NCBI RefSeq assembly: GCF_963677845.1
Contig: NZ_OY782498.1
Coordinates: forward strand, 940,001 to 1,004,000
DNA length: 64,000 nt
Direction of reading: 5' to 3'
Source of the DNA: an uncultured Pseudodesulfovibrio sp.
GTDB lineage: Bacteria; Desulfobacterota; Desulfovibrionia; Desulfovibrionales; Desulfovibrionaceae
The translations under genes and the position numbers were made by a program. The notes beneath the pieces are model-generated. The model had not been told where the DNA came from. It worked only from the letters and a program-made list of their open reading frames with translations, and made no database searches. Positions 49,619 through 59,047 of the stretch are shown piece after piece (within the stretch, counting starts at the first letter, position 1; each line of letters begins with the position of its first letter).

Positions 49619-51382
49619 CTACATTGAAATGCGGACGTTTTCCGGGCTGAGTTTTCTTTCCAACCGTTTTGCATACAGACTCATGACGTAGCTGAATATG
49701 AAGTACAGCACGATAACCGTTGTGTAGATTTCAAAAGGATAGATCATTGTCCGGTTGTTGACGGCATAAGCTGCACGGGTCAGGTCCATGACGCCGATGA
49801 TGTACACCAGAGCCGTGTCCTTGAAGGCCGCGATGAACATGCCGACAAGGGCCGGGAGCATCTGTTTGAGGGCCTGAGGCAGGACGATCTTTCGCATGGT
49901 TTGAAAATAGCTGAGACCAGATGCCTTGGCTGCTTCCACCTGACCGGGAGGGATGTTTTCGATACCTCCACGGACTGTTTCGGCGATGTATGCACCGAAA
50001 AAGAATGTCAGTGCGATGGTACCCGCCCAGAAGGCGTGGATTTCAAGCTTGAAGACGAAGTCGAGAATGACCTGATAGAACCAGAGGATGACCAGAACAA
50101 GCGGGACACCACGGACTAATTCAATGTAAAGCGTGCAAGGGATTTTAATGGCGTTGTTTTTAGCCGTACGCCCCATGCCAATAATGAGTCCGATGAAGAA
50201 ACTGCCAGTAATGGAAATAATCGCCATCAGCAGGGAACCTGATAGGCCTCCCAGTCCCATGAAGAACTCGGAACTGTCTCCATTAGGGAATCGCCAGATG
50301 AGCAATGCCGGCAGGTTGGCCCAGATAATTTCGTAATTGAAATTCATGAGGGCGGTGCCGAGCACGTAGAATAAATATCCCAAAGCCGCGACAAATAGGA
50401 TTTTGGCTCCCAAAATGAGGGTCTTTATGGACGATTTGAAAATCCGGGCGATCGGGGACACTGTTTTTTGTTCAGGAGATTTCCTGAGATACCAGAATAT
50501 GTATTCCAAACCATTGCCAATAACGTCTACAGGCAGGAAGAGCATGTCTGCGATTCTGCGAAGTACGGTTATTCTGTCGCGCGGCATGATCTTCAACTTT
50601 TCATTCACGATGTTCATGAAGCAGGCGATGATCAGGGAAAGTAGCAGATAGATAGCCGTGGCTACGATGAATGATTCAAAAGTACGGTATGTGAGCGAGA
50701 GCACTTCCTGCATGGACCAGAACAATTCGGTTACACCGATGGTCATGGCCAGAGAAGTGTTTTTCATGTTGTTGAGAAATTCGCTGCCCAGAGGCGGGAT
50801 GATTTCACGGAATGCCAGTGGAAGGATGACCTTACGCAGGGTCTGGGTGAAGCTGAGGCCGGAAGAGTATGATGCTTCCAACAAGCCTTTGGGAATGGAT
50901 TGTATTCCCGCGCGGATGATTTCCGCCATGAAAGCACCAGTGAAAATACCGCAACCGATGGTGGCACACCAGAATTCGAAATCCATTTCAAAGAGCTTGA
51001 ACCGAATTTCTTCAGGAAATGCGTATGGGAGTGCAAAGTTCCAGAAAAAGAGCTGGATAAGCAGAGGGGTGTTGCGGAACAGCTCCACATAGCAGGTAGC
51101 TAGCCAGTAGACCGGTTTGAAACTGGACAGTCTGGCTAGACCGAAAATTGTACCGAATGCCAAAGCGATGACAGCGGAATAGAGGGTGATCGTCAAGGTC
51201 GAATTGAGTCCGTTGACCATGAGATGACCCATGTGACCATACTGTCCTTCCACGAAGAATACAGCCCAGTCAAAGTCATATTTGAATTCGAAAATGAAGG
51301 CGAAGTAATAGGTCAACGCGCCGACCATGGTCAGCAACGCAAGATTTTGGACCCAGATTTTCTCGAAATACCGTTTTATCAT
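49619..51382 (-). CDS. Amino-acid ABC transporter permease, two subunits fused
   Basis: A 587-residue protein made of two complete family 3 permease domains in tandem. Domain 1 (about 20-275) has CYVELFRNTPLLIQLFFWN and EAA loop LEASYSSGLSFTQTLRKVILPLAFR. A linker of about 80 residues with its own helix follows. Domain 2 (about 355-580) has YIELVRGVPLVLVILWFY and EAA loop VEAAKASGLSYFQTMRKIVLPQALK. One polypeptide therefore supplies both halves of the channel that are separate genes in the operon at 20973-22466. It is the last gene, 71 bases after the binding protein. Confidence 0.92.
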   Translation of the reverse strand: MIKRYFEKIWVQNLALLTMVGALTYYFAFIFEFKYDFDWAVFFVEGQYGHMGHLMVNGLNSTLTITLYSAVIALAFGTIFGLARLSSFKPVYWLATCYVELFRNTPLLIQLFFWNFALPYAFPEEIRFKLFEMDFEFWCATIGCGIFTGAFMAEIIRAGIQSIPKGLLEASYSSGLSFTQTLRKVILPLAFREIIPPLGSEFLNNMKNTSLAMTIGVTELFWSMQEVLSLTYRTFESFIVATAIYLLLSLIIACFMNIVNEKLKIMPRDRITVLRRIADMLFLPVDVIGNGLEYIFWYLRKSPEQKTVSPIARIFKSSIKTLILGAKILFVAALGYLFYVLGTALMNFNYEIIWANLPALLIWRFPNGDSSEFFMGLGGLSGSLLMAIISITGSFFIGLIIGMGRTAKNNAIKIPCTLYIELVRGVPLVLVILWFYQVILDFVFKLEIHAFWAGTIALTFFFGAYIAETVRGGIENIPPGQVEAAKASGLSYFQTMRKIVLPQALKQMLPALVGMFIAAFKDTALVYIIGVMDLTRAAYAVNNRTMIYPFEIYTTVIVLYFIFSYVMSLYAKRLERKLSPENVRISM

Positions 51383-51453
51383 TGTACTCTTTTAAGGAAG
51401 AAGGTCCCGAAGCTTAGGTGCTCCGGGACCCGTTTTAGGCTTTAGCTCGCAGC

Positions 51454-52278
51454 TTAGGGCCACATTTCGATCTTGGAAGTCAGCGGGAAGGGGTACTTGG
51501 AATCCGGGCCGAACCACTTGTCGTAGATCTTCTGGTAGGTACCGTCTTTCCAGATGTCCTGAATGGCGAAGTTGACAGCGTCGCGCCATGCAGAATCGTC
51601 CTGGGGCAGGCCGATGCCGTAAGGTTCGTCAGAAATGAATTCACCAACCAGTTCGAACTGGCCGGGGACCTTGGCAGCGTAGCCGAGCAGCAAGGTGGAG
51701 TCAGTGGAGATAGCCTGTACACGACCGGAGCGCAGGGCTTCGAACATGGCGACTTCACCGTCGTAACCGATGACCTTGGGGTTGGCGTTGCCCAGAGACT
51801 TCAGGTAGGCAGTCACGTTGACGATGGAGGTGGTACCCTGCATGGAACCGACTTTCATCTTAGCCAGATCCTTGACGTCTTTGACTGTGCCTTTTTTGGC
51901 CAGGAACTTCTGACCATCGAAGAAGTAGGTGATGGAGAAATCAATCTTCTCGTCGCGTACGCGTTTGTGGGTCATGTTTGCCAGAACCATGTCAACCTTG
52001 GACGGTGTGGTCTGTACAAAGGAAATACGGGTGTTGTTATTCACAACAGTCTTTTCGAGCTTGCAGCCGAGACGCTTGGCAATTTCAGCAGCCATATCGA
52101 CATCGAAACCGACCCACTCGTTCTTGTCATCAATGAAGCCGAAGGGGATACCCTGATTGGACAGCCCGGCTTTGACGACCTTTGTGGACATAACGCGATC
52201 GTAGGTCGGACCTGCGAAAGCTACGGAAGCTGCCATGACCAGCAATGCTGCCATGACGGTGATTTTGAGAACTCTCAT
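51454..52278 (-). CDS. Amino-acid ABC transporter substrate-binding protein
   Basis: A 274-residue periplasmic family 3 binding protein. The signal is about residues 1-22 (ASVAFAGP). The core has VVKAGLSNQGIPFGFIDDKNEWVGFDVDMA, MVLANMTHKRVRDEKIDFS and VGSMQGTTSIVNV. It resembles the binding protein at 20085 closely in plan, but the ligand-facing loops differ. GGAGAGG stands before the ATG. It is the middle gene of ATPase, binding protein, fused permease; a terminator-like hairpin separates it from the upstream ATPase. Confidence 0.92.
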   Translation of the reverse strand: MRVLKITVMAALLVMAASVAFAGPTYDRVMSTKVVKAGLSNQGIPFGFIDDKNEWVGFDVDMAAEIAKRLGCKLEKTVVNNNTRISFVQTTPSKVDMVLANMTHKRVRDEKIDFSITYFFDGQKFLAKKGTVKDVKDLAKMKVGSMQGTTSIVNVTAYLKSLGNANPKVIGYDGEVAMFEALRSGRVQAISTDSTLLLGYAAKVPGQFELVGEFISDEPYGIGLPQDDSAWRDAVNFAIQDIWKDGTYQKIYDKWFGPDSKYPFPLTSKIEMWP

Positions 52279-52304
52279 TTACCTCTCCTAATGGTTGAGT
52301 CCAT

Positions 52305-52341
52305 AAAAAAGCCTTTGGCGGACACTGTGTCCGACAAAGGC
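52305..52341 (-). terminator. Terminator-like hairpin between ATPase and binding-protein genes
   Basis: Two stacked stems, GCCTTTG / CAAAGGC and CGGACAC / GTGTCCG (52311-52341), followed on the minus strand by six T residues. It has the form of a full terminator inside the operon, so the binding protein downstream may have its own transcript or the terminator may be leaky. Confidence 0.7.
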
Positions 52342-52354
52342 AGATATTCTGTGC

Positions 52355-53083
52355 CTAGTGGCTGAGAATCTTGCTCAGGAAATCTTTGGTCCGATCACTC
52401 TGCGGATTATTGAAGAATTCCTCAGGCGTGTTTTCTTCAACGAGATTCCCTTCGTCCATAAATATGACCCGGTCCGCCACTTCTCGGGCAAAGCCCATTT
52501 CATGGGTGACGCAGATCATGGTCATGCCTTCACGGGCCAGCGATTTCATGACATCCAGCACTTCGTTGATCATTTCCGGGTCGAGCGCGGATGTTGGCTC
52601 GTCAAAGAGCATGATCTTGGGCTGCATCGCCAGACCGCGAGCAATGGCAACGCGCTGCTGCTGACCGCCTGACAGTTGGGATGGATACGCCCCGGCCTTG
52701 TCGGGGATATCTACCTTCTTGAGAAGGTCCATACCGATGGCAGTGGCTTCGCCGCGGCTCATGCCGCGAACCATGGTGGGTGCCAGCGTGATGTTCTCCA
52801 TAACCGTCATGTGCGGATAGAGATTGAACTGCTGGAATACAAAACCGACTTCTGCCCGGAGCAGGGTCATGTTTGTACGTGGGTCGGATACGTTCATTCC
52901 GTCGACTGTAATGTCGCCTTCCTGAATTGGCTCTAACCGGTTGATACACCGGATCATGGTAGATTTGCCGGACCCGGACGGGCCACAAACGACGACGACT
53001 TCGCCTTTGGCAATGTTCAGGTTGATATTTTTGAGGACCTGAAAGTCCCCATACCACTTGTTAACACCTTTGAAAGAAATCAC
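52355..53083 (-). CDS. Polar amino-acid ABC transporter ATP-binding protein
   Basis: A 242-residue ABC ATPase. The start is a GTG at 53083 (protein begins [14 protein letters not shown]) with GGAG about 7 bases upstream; the frame is open to 53455 but the extra residues do not resemble the family. Walker [11 protein letters not shown]-loop FQQFNLYPH, signature LSGGQQQR, Walker [13 protein letters not shown] and H-loop VTHEMGFA are intact. It is the first gene of the third amino-acid ABC operon, very similar in plan to the ATPase at 19315. Confidence 0.92.
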   Translation of the reverse strand: MISFKGVNKWYGDFQVLKNINLNIAKGEVVVVCGPSGSGKSTMIRCINRLEPIQEGDITVDGMNVSDPRTNMTLLRAEVGFVFQQFNLYPHMTVMENITLAPTMVRGMSRGEATAIGMDLLKKVDIPDKAGAYPSQLSGGQQQRVAIARGLAMQPKIMLFDEPTSALDPEMINEVLDVMKSLAREGMTMICVTHEMGFAREVADRVIFMDEGNLVEENTPEEFFNNPQSDRTKDFLSKILSH

Positions 53084-53228
53084 ATGTATCTCCAAGAATG
53101 GATTAGGCTTAAAAGCCAAGGCGTTTTGTAGCAAAATATGGGGCGCTAGGCAAACAATTTTCGGTTTTGGTTCTATGTTGCCGAAAGATTCTTTGTTTAA
53201 AACATGTAGATTTACAATAATGTGAGTC

Positions 53229-54590
53229 TTAGCATTCGGTGACACTCTGCGCGAGACCTGCCAATGACGTTTCTTTGTATTTGCGAGACATGTCTCGGCC
53301 TGTCTGGGCCATGGCTTCAATGGCCTTATCCAGATCGACTCTTTGATATGATTCGTCCAGAGTGGTTGCGATAAGGTAGGCGTTATACGCTTTGATGGCG
53401 CCCATGGCGTTTCGTTCGATGCAGGGAATTTGCACATATCCACCGACCGGATCACAAGTCAGGCCAAGGTGGTGTTCCATGGCGATTTCAGCGGCGTTTT
53501 CGGTCACCTGAAAGCGATACCCCCGAGCATAGGCAAGGAGGGCTGCGGCCATGGCCGAGGCTACGCCGACTTCGCCCTGACATCCGACTTCGGCACCGGA
53601 AATGGACGCGTTGTGCTTGCAGAGAAAACCGATGGCTATGGCGGCAAGAAGTCCTTCGTGTATTTCTTTTTGCAAGGCTCCCATATGTCGCTTGAGCATG
53701 AATATGATTGAGGGAATTACCCCGGCCGCACCACAGGTCGGAGCGGTGACGACACAGTGGCCGGAAGCGTTTTCCTCTGAAGCAGCCATGGCGTATGCGT
53801 TAAAGGCTTTGACGAATCCCGGTCCTTGAAAATGTTCAGCCTTGGCCTGCTCATACATGACGGCTGCTTTTCGTTGGAGTCCTATAGGACCGGGGAGTGA
53901 GCCTGTGCTTTGGATTCCAAGTTCCACGGCGCGTTCCATGACTTCGACGATATGGTCCAGTCCCGCGAATATTTCTTCTTCACTCATGCCCGTAATAGCC
54001 TTTTCATTGGCCAGGATGAGTTCGTGGAGCCTCATGGAGTTGTTTCGCAGATGCTCTTTGAGTTGAGCCATGGTTTTATACGGGTAGGCAGGTTCGCCAC
54101 GCTTGGGTTCTTTTCTGCCTTCCCAATGCAGGAATCCTCCACCGATGGAATAGTACGTACGTTCAAGCAGAGTCTTTTTTCCTGCCTTGAGCGAAAAGAT
54201 CATTGTGTTTGAATGTGGGTAATCATGCTGGACGGCATCAAAAATCATGTCACGAGGACGGTATGAGAGAGCCTTGCCGTCGAGGTCCAGCTCAAATTCC
54301 TGATCCTTGTCGTCGAATTCTTCCAATACATTAGGATGGCATGTGTCGGGCAGAAAGCCGAGCAAACCGGACATGACTGCCCGGCGAGTGCCATGACCTT
54401 CACCCGTGGCAGACAGAGAACCGAAGAGCCGGATAGTCAACCCGTCTGAGCGCAATCGGTCTTCCTTGGGAAGATTGCGGACAAGTTTCATAAAGTAATA
54501 GCCCGCTTTCATGGGGCCAATGGTGTGGGAGCTGGAGGGGCCGGGGCCGATCTTCAAAAGTTGAAATATGGATGTCTTGACTGGTGGCAT
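53229..54590 (-). CDS. sdaA: L-serine ammonia-lyase (iron-sulfur L-serine dehydratase)
   Basis: A 453-residue single-chain enzyme converting L-serine to pyruvate and ammonia with an oxygen-sensitive [4Fe-4S] cluster. The N-terminal beta domain begins with [19 protein letters not shown]. The catalytic domain holds the cluster cysteines in [30 protein letters not shown] and [15 protein letters not shown]. The length matches the E. coli type. Serine breakdown to pyruvate fits the amino-acid uptake systems around it. Divergent from the glycosyltransferase gene; no partner gene adjacent. Confidence 0.94.
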   Translation of the reverse strand: MPPVKTSIFQLLKIGPGPSSSHTIGPMKAGYYFMKLVRNLPKEDRLRSDGLTIRLFGSLSATGEGHGTRRAVMSGLLGFLPDTCHPNVLEEFDDKDQEFELDLDGKALSYRPRDMIFDAVQHDYPHSNTMIFSLKAGKKTLLERTYYSIGGGFLHWEGRKEPKRGEPAYPYKTMAQLKEHLRNNSMRLHELILANEKAITGMSEEEIFAGLDHIVEVMERAVELGIQSTGSLPGPIGLQRKAAVMYEQAKAEHFQGPGFVKAFNAYAMAASEENASGHCVVTAPTCGAAGVIPSIIFMLKRHMGALQKEIHEGLLAAIAIGFLCKHNASISGAEVGCQGEVGVASAMAAALLAYARGYRFQVTENAAEIAMEHHLGLTCDPVGGYVQIPCIERNAMGAIKAYNAYLIATTLDESYQRVDLDKAIEAMAQTGRDMSRKYKETSLAGLAQSVTEC

Positions 54591-54718
54591 ATTGATTCCG
54601 TTTGTTATGTTCTGTTTTTGACGATGGGTAGGATACGATAAGACGGAAAAGAGGAGAAGTCTTTTTCGTTGGAATAAATATTGTATTCATGTCAGTTCAA
54701 CAGACTGTATTTTGACAT

Positions 54719-56377
54719 GTGAATTATAATAGCACGAGAGAGCACGATTTGAAGGATTATCTGCTTTTCGGGACAAGGGGCCACAACCATCTGCTTGCTG
54801 CTGCGCAAAAAGCCTTTACCTTGGCCAATGGAGCCGGTGCAGGAGCCTCTTCGTTGATAGAGCTCGGATCTCGACTTTTCTGCATGGCTTGGGCGGAGTT
54901 TCCTTTGAACGCGCCATTAGCCAGTGAAGTCGTAAAGCTTTATGAAGGAATTCCTGCTGTCAGGCAAATGATGACGCCTCATTCCGTGGCGGTTGCCAAA
55001 CGTATTGTTTTGTTGGGCCATGGAGAAGGTAATCTCAAAGCTTCTGTCCTTTTTGCCCAAGGACAATATGCAGCACTTGATGAGTGCCTGATGAACTCGG
55101 CCCGTGGAAACAAGGTCTTGCCTGTTGTTCGGCAGGCCATGTTGTATCAGGGCCTTCTTTCAAAGTGGGGTTGGCTAGAAGGTTTTATACAGCGCGTTCT
55201 CGCACCAGTGGAACCAGAACTTGCGCAATTGTTGCTGGCAGAATCCCTCTTGGCGCACGGGAAATGTAAAGGGGCGGTCAGGGCGTATGAGCCGTTGCTG
55301 GAAAAGTTGGGGGCGACAATTGTCGGGTTTAATCTTGCTACGGCCTATGCCAACATCGGTCAGAATGAAAAGGCCATGGCTTTACTCCAGAACTTGTTGG
55401 AAGAATTTCCTCAGCACACATCCGCCTTGTTGTTCATGGACAGTTTGCTCTTTCCTGCGAAAAGAGATGTTCGTTTGGATGGGAAATGTGTGGTGTGTAT
55501 TTATTCATATAATAAAGCGGATGAACTTGGCCGAACGCTTGAAAGTGTACTGGCTTCCGATTTGAGCAAGAGTGTCGGGGATGTTTCCGTGCGAGTGCTT
55601 GTGAATGGGAGCGAAGACGAGAGTCTGAAAATTGTGAAAGCGGCCCAGTCCCGTTTCAATGGTGAACTGGATATCGTTGATCTCCCTGTAAATGTGGGAG
55701 CGCCTGCGGCACGAAATTGGCTGATAGACGCTGCCGGGAAAGATGAGGCCGAGTGGGTTGTTTTTCTTGATGACGATGTCATTGTTCCGCACGATTGGTT
55801 GCTTGGTCTTGCGGCTGGGACCGAAGAATTTCCTGATGCCGGAGTTTGGGGTTGCCGGGTTCGTGACGCTGTTTCCCCCAGTATTACACAGCATGCGGAC
55901 GGTTTTGTTCTGAGTCGTGAAGATGCCGCGAAACAGGACGGGCGGGTCGTGCTCCATGAACCTTCGACAGAGTGTTTGATCCCGTCACAGTTGAATTATC
56001 GACGCTACGCGTCTTCAGTTACCGGATGTTGTCATCTTTTCAGGTTAGATGAATTGCATAAGAGAAGGGGGTTTGACTTGCTTTTTTCTCCGAGTCAGTT
56101 TGATGATCTGGATATGGATTTGCGAATGCTTTGTGATGGTAAACCGGCTGCGTATCTCGGAAATGTTGAGATTACACATTTACGAGTTTCAAACCATCTT
56201 CAGGCGTTGTCAGAGGCGGCAGAGCGACAGAGCTGCAATCATCGACAGTTGTTGGAAGATAGGCACGAAGGTCATCTTGAGTCCATACTCACCACGCAAC
56301 TTACATATCTTCGAGCGGACATTGCCACCAAGAAAGCACGGCTTCAAAAAGCCGGCTTGCTCCCTGATGATTCGTGA
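54719..56377 (+). CDS. TPR-containing family 2 glycosyltransferase
   Basis: A 552-residue cytoplasmic protein. The N-terminal half is helical with TPR-like units (FNLATAYANIGQNEKAMALLQNL, about 210-235). The GT-A domain starts near residue 258 with VVCIYSYNKADELGRTLESVL, then NVGAPAARNWLIDAAG and the nucleotide-sugar/metal motif VVFLDDDVIVP. A late segment with FDDLDMDLRM resembles the ED motif region. The start is a GTG at 54719 without a clear Shine-Dalgarno site, so it may begin elsewhere nearby. The acceptor is unknown; flagellin or surface glycan modification is possible in such bacteria. Confidence 0.85.
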   Translation: MNYNSTREHDLKDYLLFGTRGHNHLLAAAQKAFTLANGAGAGASSLIELGSRLFCMAWAEFPLNAPLASEVVKLYEGIPAVRQMMTPHSVAVAKRIVLLGHGEGNLKASVLFAQGQYAALDECLMNSARGNKVLPVVRQAMLYQGLLSKWGWLEGFIQRVLAPVEPELAQLLLAESLLAHGKCKGAVRAYEPLLEKLGATIVGFNLATAYANIGQNEKAMALLQNLLEEFPQHTSALLFMDSLLFPAKRDVRLDGKCVVCIYSYNKADELGRTLESVLASDLSKSVGDVSVRVLVNGSEDESLKIVKAAQSRFNGELDIVDLPVNVGAPAARNWLIDAAGKDEAEWVVFLDDDVIVPHDWLLGLAAGTEEFPDAGVWGCRVRDAVSPSITQHADGFVLSREDAAKQDGRVVLHEPSTECLIPSQLNYRRYASSVTGCCHLFRLDELHKRRGFDLLFSPSQFDDLDMDLRMLCDGKPAAYLGNVEITHLRVSNHLQALSEAAERQSCNHRQLLEDRHEGHLESILTTQLTYLRADIATKKARLQKAGLLPDDS

Positions 56378-56417
56378 TATTTCCGATTGAGTTGTATGAA
56401 TGTAGTGTGATTATTAA

Positions 56418-56470
56418 TGCCAAAAGAAAAGGGTCTGCGTCGATAAAACGTAGACCCTTTTCTTTTGGCA
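56418..56470. terminator. Long bidirectional terminator
   Basis: A 22-bp inverted repeat (56418-56439 / 56449-56470) with a single G-U pair and a nine-base loop, between the convergent glycosyltransferase and lipoprotein genes. The stem includes GGGTCT / AGACCC flanked by A- and T-rich arms and an outer TGCC / GGCA. Confidence 0.85.
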
Positions 56471-56482
56471 CTTGGATTGGTT

Positions 56483-57514
56483 TTATTTCAATTTTGTTGT
56501 TCCAGCTATTTTGCCACTGATCAAAACATGCGCGTACAGTTTGGAATTAACTTTTTTTAAACTGAATGGAGCGACGACCACAGGCCAATCCTGTCCTGTG
56601 GCATACATGGGTTTCATAGTGGCTTTCCTGTCATTATCTTTTCTGGTGCTGAACTCTGAGAGTCCAATCTGAATCGGGGTGTCTTTAGGAAGTTGATCCA
56701 TGAAGTAGATCAAGGCGAGGTATTTTCCACCGCTTTTTGCTCTGGCTGCGAATTGGGAGGCTGGAATTGCTTTGATTCGTACTGCTTCCAAGCTGTTGAA
56801 TCCCTTGAGATAGGTGTCCGGTGCGCTTTTCGCCACGACTTCATCAATGAAATATATTTCAAATCGTGGGGTTGTTGAATATATCGGAGCAGATATTAAT
56901 CCGGTGAATTCCTGGAATTCCATCCCTTGAACCATCGCCATTGCCGTTTGCGGGCTGAGTATACCATCTGGTGAGAGTCCTACGGAAGTTTGGAATGTTT
57001 TGATGGATTCCATGGTTTGCTGTTGCATTTCCGGTGTACATTTATTCATGGTGATTTTGTGTTCGGCGACCATGTTTTCAGACACTGTTTTTGCTTCTTG
57101 TCCAGTAGGTTGGCGAAGGGTGTACGTTGCCATATCAAGCATGGAAGCTTTTCGTCCGAGTGAGTCTTGGTATTCGCACAATACTTCCACAGCTATGTCA
57201 CCATTTTGAAGTTGTCGAATACCCGTGACTCCTTCCTTCATAACGGAGAATCCGGCCACGGGTTGAGTTAGTGTGACTGTCGCATCCGGAGCCATGGAGA
57301 TAACACCGTTTTGAGGAAGGATGCCCTGTTTTGCTAATGTCAGTGTCGTTACAGCTACTTGCTCATCTGGATAAAGGCTTTTTTCACCTGTTATTTGAGG
57401 TTGGTAAGTCGGCGTAGCCGGAGCCTTTGTTGATGAGCCGCTAGTAACACATCCTGAGGTGAAGCCCAGGATCACCAAAAGTGTAATGAAGAGAATGGGG
57501 GATTTGATGTTCAT
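56483..57514 (-). CDS. Lipoprotein with a peptidoglycan-binding-like segment, unknown function
   Basis: A 343-residue exported lipoprotein. The signal ends in lipobox FTSGC (Cys about 22), followed by a Ser/Thr/Pro-rich linker. At about 160-200 the stretch QQQTMESIKTFQTSVGLSPDGILSPQ and following TAMAM matches the PG_binding_1 pattern (Q..LGL..DG..G..T). The rest is of no family I recognise. GAGGAGA precedes the ATG. It starts 13 bases after the stop of the Gly-rich exported protein, so the two form an operon. A role at the cell wall is an inference from the domain. Confidence 0.7.
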   Translation of the reverse strand: MNIKSPILFITLLVILGFTSGCVTSGSSTKAPATPTYQPQITGEKSLYPDEQVAVTTLTLAKQGILPQNGVISMAPDATVTLTQPVAGFSVMKEGVTGIRQLQNGDIAVEVLCEYQDSLGRKASMLDMATYTLRQPTGQEAKTVSENMVAEHKITMNKCTPEMQQQTMESIKTFQTSVGLSPDGILSPQTAMAMVQGMEFQEFTGLISAPIYSTTPRFEIYFIDEVVAKSAPDTYLKGFNSLEAVRIKAIPASQFAARAKSGGKYLALIYFMDQLPKDTPIQIGLSEFSTRKDNDRKATMKPMYATGQDWPVVVAPFSLKKVNSKLYAHVLISGKIAGTTKLK

Positions 57515-57527
57515 TATGATCTCCTCA

Positions 57528-58025
57528 TTAATACCGCCGCCTGGAGCGGCTCGTTTGTTGTCGTTGCCGTTCCTTTCCTGCTCGGTAAATTGCCATCATT
57601 GCGTATGCTTGTCGTGTGTTGATCGCACCATTTGCCATCATGTTTTCAAGGACAAAGGCGAGTTTTCGTTCATCCGGAGAGACATCAAGGGTCTCATCCC
57701 AGGCGATGGCAGATACGGCTCGGCCTTCATCTTTTTTGTCATGATAGTCTCCATGGTAGCCATCGCGGACATCAGCCTGTTCCTCTGCGACATCAGCTTC
57801 AAATTGAGCTTGGTATGAGGCGTGGTCTGTAATGCCATTTGAATATGGAACGTATGTTCCCATCGTTCCAAAGGAGGCTCCACAACCGGAATTTGCGTCT
57901 CGTTCAAAGGCTCCTGTTCCGCCTCCTCCCCCTCCATACGCCCAGACAAAGGACGTAGAGAGTACAATGACTGTCGCAAGGATAAAAATGGACAGTCCTT
58001 GAATCCAAAATTTGGATGCACACAT
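57528..58025 (-). CDS. Exported Gly-rich small protein, unknown function
   Basis: A 165-residue protein with a signal peptide (about residues 1-29, ending VWAYG) followed directly by a run of six glycines. One cysteine lies in the mature part, in SGCGASFG. The middle is acidic and rich in His and Asp (DGYHGDYHDKKDEG), and the C-terminus is Arg-rich (SRSRRRY). The ATG has AAAAGGAGA upstream. It is the first gene of a two-gene leftward operon with the lipoprotein and divergent from the nickel superoxide dismutase gene. No family recognised. Confidence 0.65.
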   Translation of the reverse strand: MCASKFWIQGLSIFILATVIVLSTSFVWAYGGGGGGTGAFERDANSGCGASFGTMGTYVPYSNGITDHASYQAQFEADVAEEQADVRDGYHGDYHDKKDEGRAVSAIAWDETLDVSPDERKLAFVLENMMANGAINTRQAYAMMAIYRAGKERQRQQTSRSRRRY

Positions 58026-58290
58026 AAACTTCTCCTTTTAAAAAGTGAATAATAGTTCATGGGTATGTGCGTTGAGGATACGGGAAGGTGAGAAAACCCA
58101 TGTGACCATATCATTTTTAGTGAATTCTCACCAGTAAGAGGTATGGAATTATGTACAGGCCAGCATGAAAGAGGATGCTTTTATATTCTTAACGTGAATA
58201 GAAATATGCTCGTTGATACTGGACGCAATCACCGCAAAACCGTATAAAATTGGGTTTAGATGTAATAACTTTGTTCAAGGAGATTTGAGT

Positions 58291-58743
58291 ATGAGAATTG
58301 TACTACGGGTAGGGTTCTTGTTGGTTGTTTGTCTCTCTGTCGTGATGCTCCCTCGACAGGCGTTAACACATTGTCAGGTACCGTGTGGTATTTATGACGA
58401 CAATGCGCGTGTTGTTGCCATGATGGAAGATGTGACGACAGTTCGTAAAGCCGTGACCATGCTTAATGAGTTGGTCGGAAAGACTGACGTTCAATCAAAA
58501 CAGCAGTTCATTCGTTGGGTCATGAACAAGGAAGCACACTCACAAAGAATTATCAGTGCGATAGCAGATTATTTTTTGACCCAGCGCGTCAAACCAGATC
58601 AGAAAGATTATGTTGAGCGATTGAAAAAACATCATGCCGTTATTCTGGCTGCCATGAAAGTCAAACAGAACGCCACCATGGAACCTGTTGATACTTTGGA
58701 AAAATGCGTGAAGGCACTGCTGGAGTATTACCCAGAGAAGTAA
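58291..58743 (+). CDS. sodN: Secreted nickel superoxide dismutase
   Basis: A 150-residue precursor. The start is the ATG at 58291 with AAGGAGA 7 bases upstream. A Sec signal (about 1-26, ending RQALT) is followed directly by HCQVPCGIY, the nickel-hook motif HCxxPCGxY in which the N-terminal His1 amine and imidazole, Cys2 and Cys6 bind nickel. Cleavage after Thr26 would expose His as residue 1 and leave a mature chain of 124 residues, near the 117 of Streptomyces SodN, with the expected helical-bundle body. It dismutates superoxide outside the cytoplasm. Signal peptidase may replace the SodX-type maturation protease, which is not seen nearby. Confidence 0.9.
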   Translation: MRIVLRVGFLLVVCLSVVMLPRQALTHCQVPCGIYDDNARVVAMMEDVTTVRKAVTMLNELVGKTDVQSKQQFIRWVMNKEAHSQRIISAIADYFLTQRVKPDQKDYVERLKKHHAVILAAMKVKQNATMEPVDTLEKCVKALLEYYPEK

Positions 58744-59047
58744 ATCCAGACGATTCTAAATTGAATGAAGGGATTTGTGACGAGATAGTCGCAAATCCTT
58801 TTTTAAGGTTGTATTGGCTTTATGAAAGAGTCGGAATGGTGAGAGGTGGTCTATTAAATCGTATCTTGACAGAGGATATGCATATTGATAATGAAAATCA
58901 ACCTCATAAAATATGGTGAATGTTCAGTGTGACATCCCTCTTGGTTATGAACTTGGAAGATTGGATTATGAAGCAATTCAGAGCTGATCATTTTGAGTAT
59001 GATGAGGTCAAAATGGACATAACAATCGAGTAGGTTCTTTCATATAT
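58744..59047. other. 304-base intergenic region after sodN
   Basis: It contains the sodN terminator, then AT-rich sequence up to the AraC-family gene. A 28-codon frame at 58947-59033 has no ribosome-binding site and is not called. No repeats or clear promoter seen. Confidence 0.5.
58771..58804 (+). terminator. sodN terminator
   Basis: An 11-bp stem with one G-U pair, GGATTTGTGAC (58771-58781) / GTCGCAAATCC (58788-58798), then six T residues. Confidence 0.85.

Noticed and set aside
53084..53455. N-terminal extension of the third ABC ATPase
   Set aside because: The extra frame does not resemble the family; the GTG at 53083 has a Shine-Dalgarno site and gives the family length of 242 residues.
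58947..59033. 28-codon open frame between sodN and the AraC gene
   Set aside because: No ribosome-binding site and no recognisable features; expected by chance in an AT-rich gap.
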